Positions 63,566-64,000 of a DNA stretch of 64,000 nt are shown piece by piece; position 1 is the first letter of the stretch; each line of letters starts with the position of its first letter. The stretch is taken from positions 1-64,000 of the forward strand of contig CAJUKR010000003.1 of assembly GCA_910587025.1 (NCBI GenBank), in the 5' to 3' direction. The translations under genes and the position numbers were made by a program. The notes beneath the pieces are model-generated. The model was not told where the DNA came from. It made no database searches and saw nothing but the letters and a program-made list of their open reading frames with translations. This DNA comes from an uncultured Christensenellaceae bacterium. Lineage in GTDB: Bacteria > Bacillota > Clostridia > Christensenellales > Pumilibacteraceae.

Positions 63566-64000
63566 ATGACGATTGCCGAAGTAATACTCATAGCCGTCGG
63601 ACTTGCTATGGACGCGCTTGCCGTGTCGCTGTGCAAAGGGCTTGCCGACGGAAAAATCAAAATTAAAAATATGCTGATATGCGGTGCGTGGTTCGGCATT
63701 TTTCAGGCGGTTATGCCGCTTATCGGATTTTCGCTCGCATCGATCTTTTCTGATAATATAAGGTTTATTACGCCCTGGATATCCTTTGCGCTGCTTTTGC
63801 TCCTCGGTGTTAAGATGATCGTCGAGGCGATAAAGGAACGCAAAAGTTTGAGCGAAGACAAATCGGACTACGGTTTTACTACAATGTTTTTGCTTGCGGT
63901 CGCAACGTCGATCGACGCGCTTGCCGTCGGCGTTACTTTCGCTTTCAACGGCGCGACGTTCGATATAACCGTGGCGAATAATATCTGGCTTTATATAACG
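63566..64000 (+). CDS. mntP: Manganese efflux pump MntP, partial at the right edge
   Basis: The first 145 residues are visible and the gene continues beyond the window. It has the MntP pattern of six-helix proteins with two similar halves: MTIAEVILIAVGLAMDALAVS, and in the second half TSIDALAVGVTF, where the Asp residues form the metal path. GAGG lies about 12 bases before the ATG. Exports manganese. No yybP-ykoY manganese riboswitch fits in the 63-base gap. Confidence 0.92.
   Translation, partial: MTIAEVILIAVGLAMDALAVSLCKGLADGKIKIKNMLICGAWFGIFQAVMPLIGFSLASIFSDNIRFITPWISFALLLLLGVKMIVEAIKERKSLSEDKSDYGFTTMFLLAVATSIDALAVGVTFAFNGATFDITVANNIWLYIT

Overview
The window looks like chromosome from an anaerobic, probably gut- or rumen-associated member of the Bacillota, class Clostridia (inference). 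Supporting features are TTGACA/TATAAT promoters, Shine-Dalgarno sites of the GGAGG type, a T-box, a lysine riboswitch, an XRE regulator, a LytTR response regulator with a GHKL kinase, methylglyoxal synthase, formate-tetrahydrofolate ligase, glutaminyl-tRNA synthetase, a sodium-type V-ATPase, and the DUF1385/prmC/prfA neighbourhood. GC content is moderate and codon use looks even throughout. I saw no rRNA, tRNA, CRISPR array, insertion sequence or prophage.

Layout. 1-1000: a Fur-controlled promoter pointing out of the left edge, then an ArsR-family regulator divergent from a 59-residue protein. 1100-15300: housekeeping genes (ung, an HtrA-like lipoprotein protease, acpP, hemolysin III, ileS, an rRNA-type methyltransferase, an RluA pseudouridine synthase, proS-metK, murC, mgsA), a leucine-rich-repeat lipoprotein and an XRE regulator. 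15380-17400 (minus): leuA behind a leucine T-box. 17600-26300: rplU-rpmA, recD2, fhs-glnS-HAD phosphatase, and a strikingly short alaS. 26400-37400: an accessory, surface-oriented block with a LytTR/GHKL two-component pair, a small membrane protein translationally coupled to a membrane-anchored domain-permuted GH3, a lipoprotein with His/Cys repeats, and a 1322-residue ABC ATPase-permease fusion with a tandem-repeat ectodomain. The two-component pair and the ABC gene share an unusual promoter with eight consecutive G in the spacer. 38330-40580 (minus): lysine-riboswitch-controlled asd and dapA. 40630-51800: two small convergent overlapping membrane-protein genes, then tsaC, an arginine phosphatase-like gene, rpiB and a nine-gene V-ATPase operon. 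51800-56350: a compact cluster with two gene fusions (DUF1385-PrmC and QueH-CoaE), prfA and a lytic transglycosylase. 56380-64000: a WYL regulator, a membrane protein with a degenerate M28 peptidase domain, a cytoplasmic GH95, dapB and the start of mntP.

How it fits together. Lysine/diaminopimelate synthesis (asd, dapA, dapB) and leucine synthesis (leuA) are separately controlled by RNA sensors. The V-ATPase c-ring carries the complete sodium-binding set, which suggests sodium bioenergetics. GH3 and GH95 suggest use of plant or host glycans.

The most unusual signals are: a recurring class of promoters in which the -10 box ends about 6-11 bases before the start codon with no Shine-Dalgarno site (apparently leaderless or nearly leaderless mRNAs beside ordinary leadered genes); the two gene fusions; the AlaRS missing both the beta-barrel part of its editing module and the C-Ala domain; the poly-G promoters; and the catalytically dead-looking M28 membrane protein. 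All functional calls rest on motif recognition by eye, and no database search was run.
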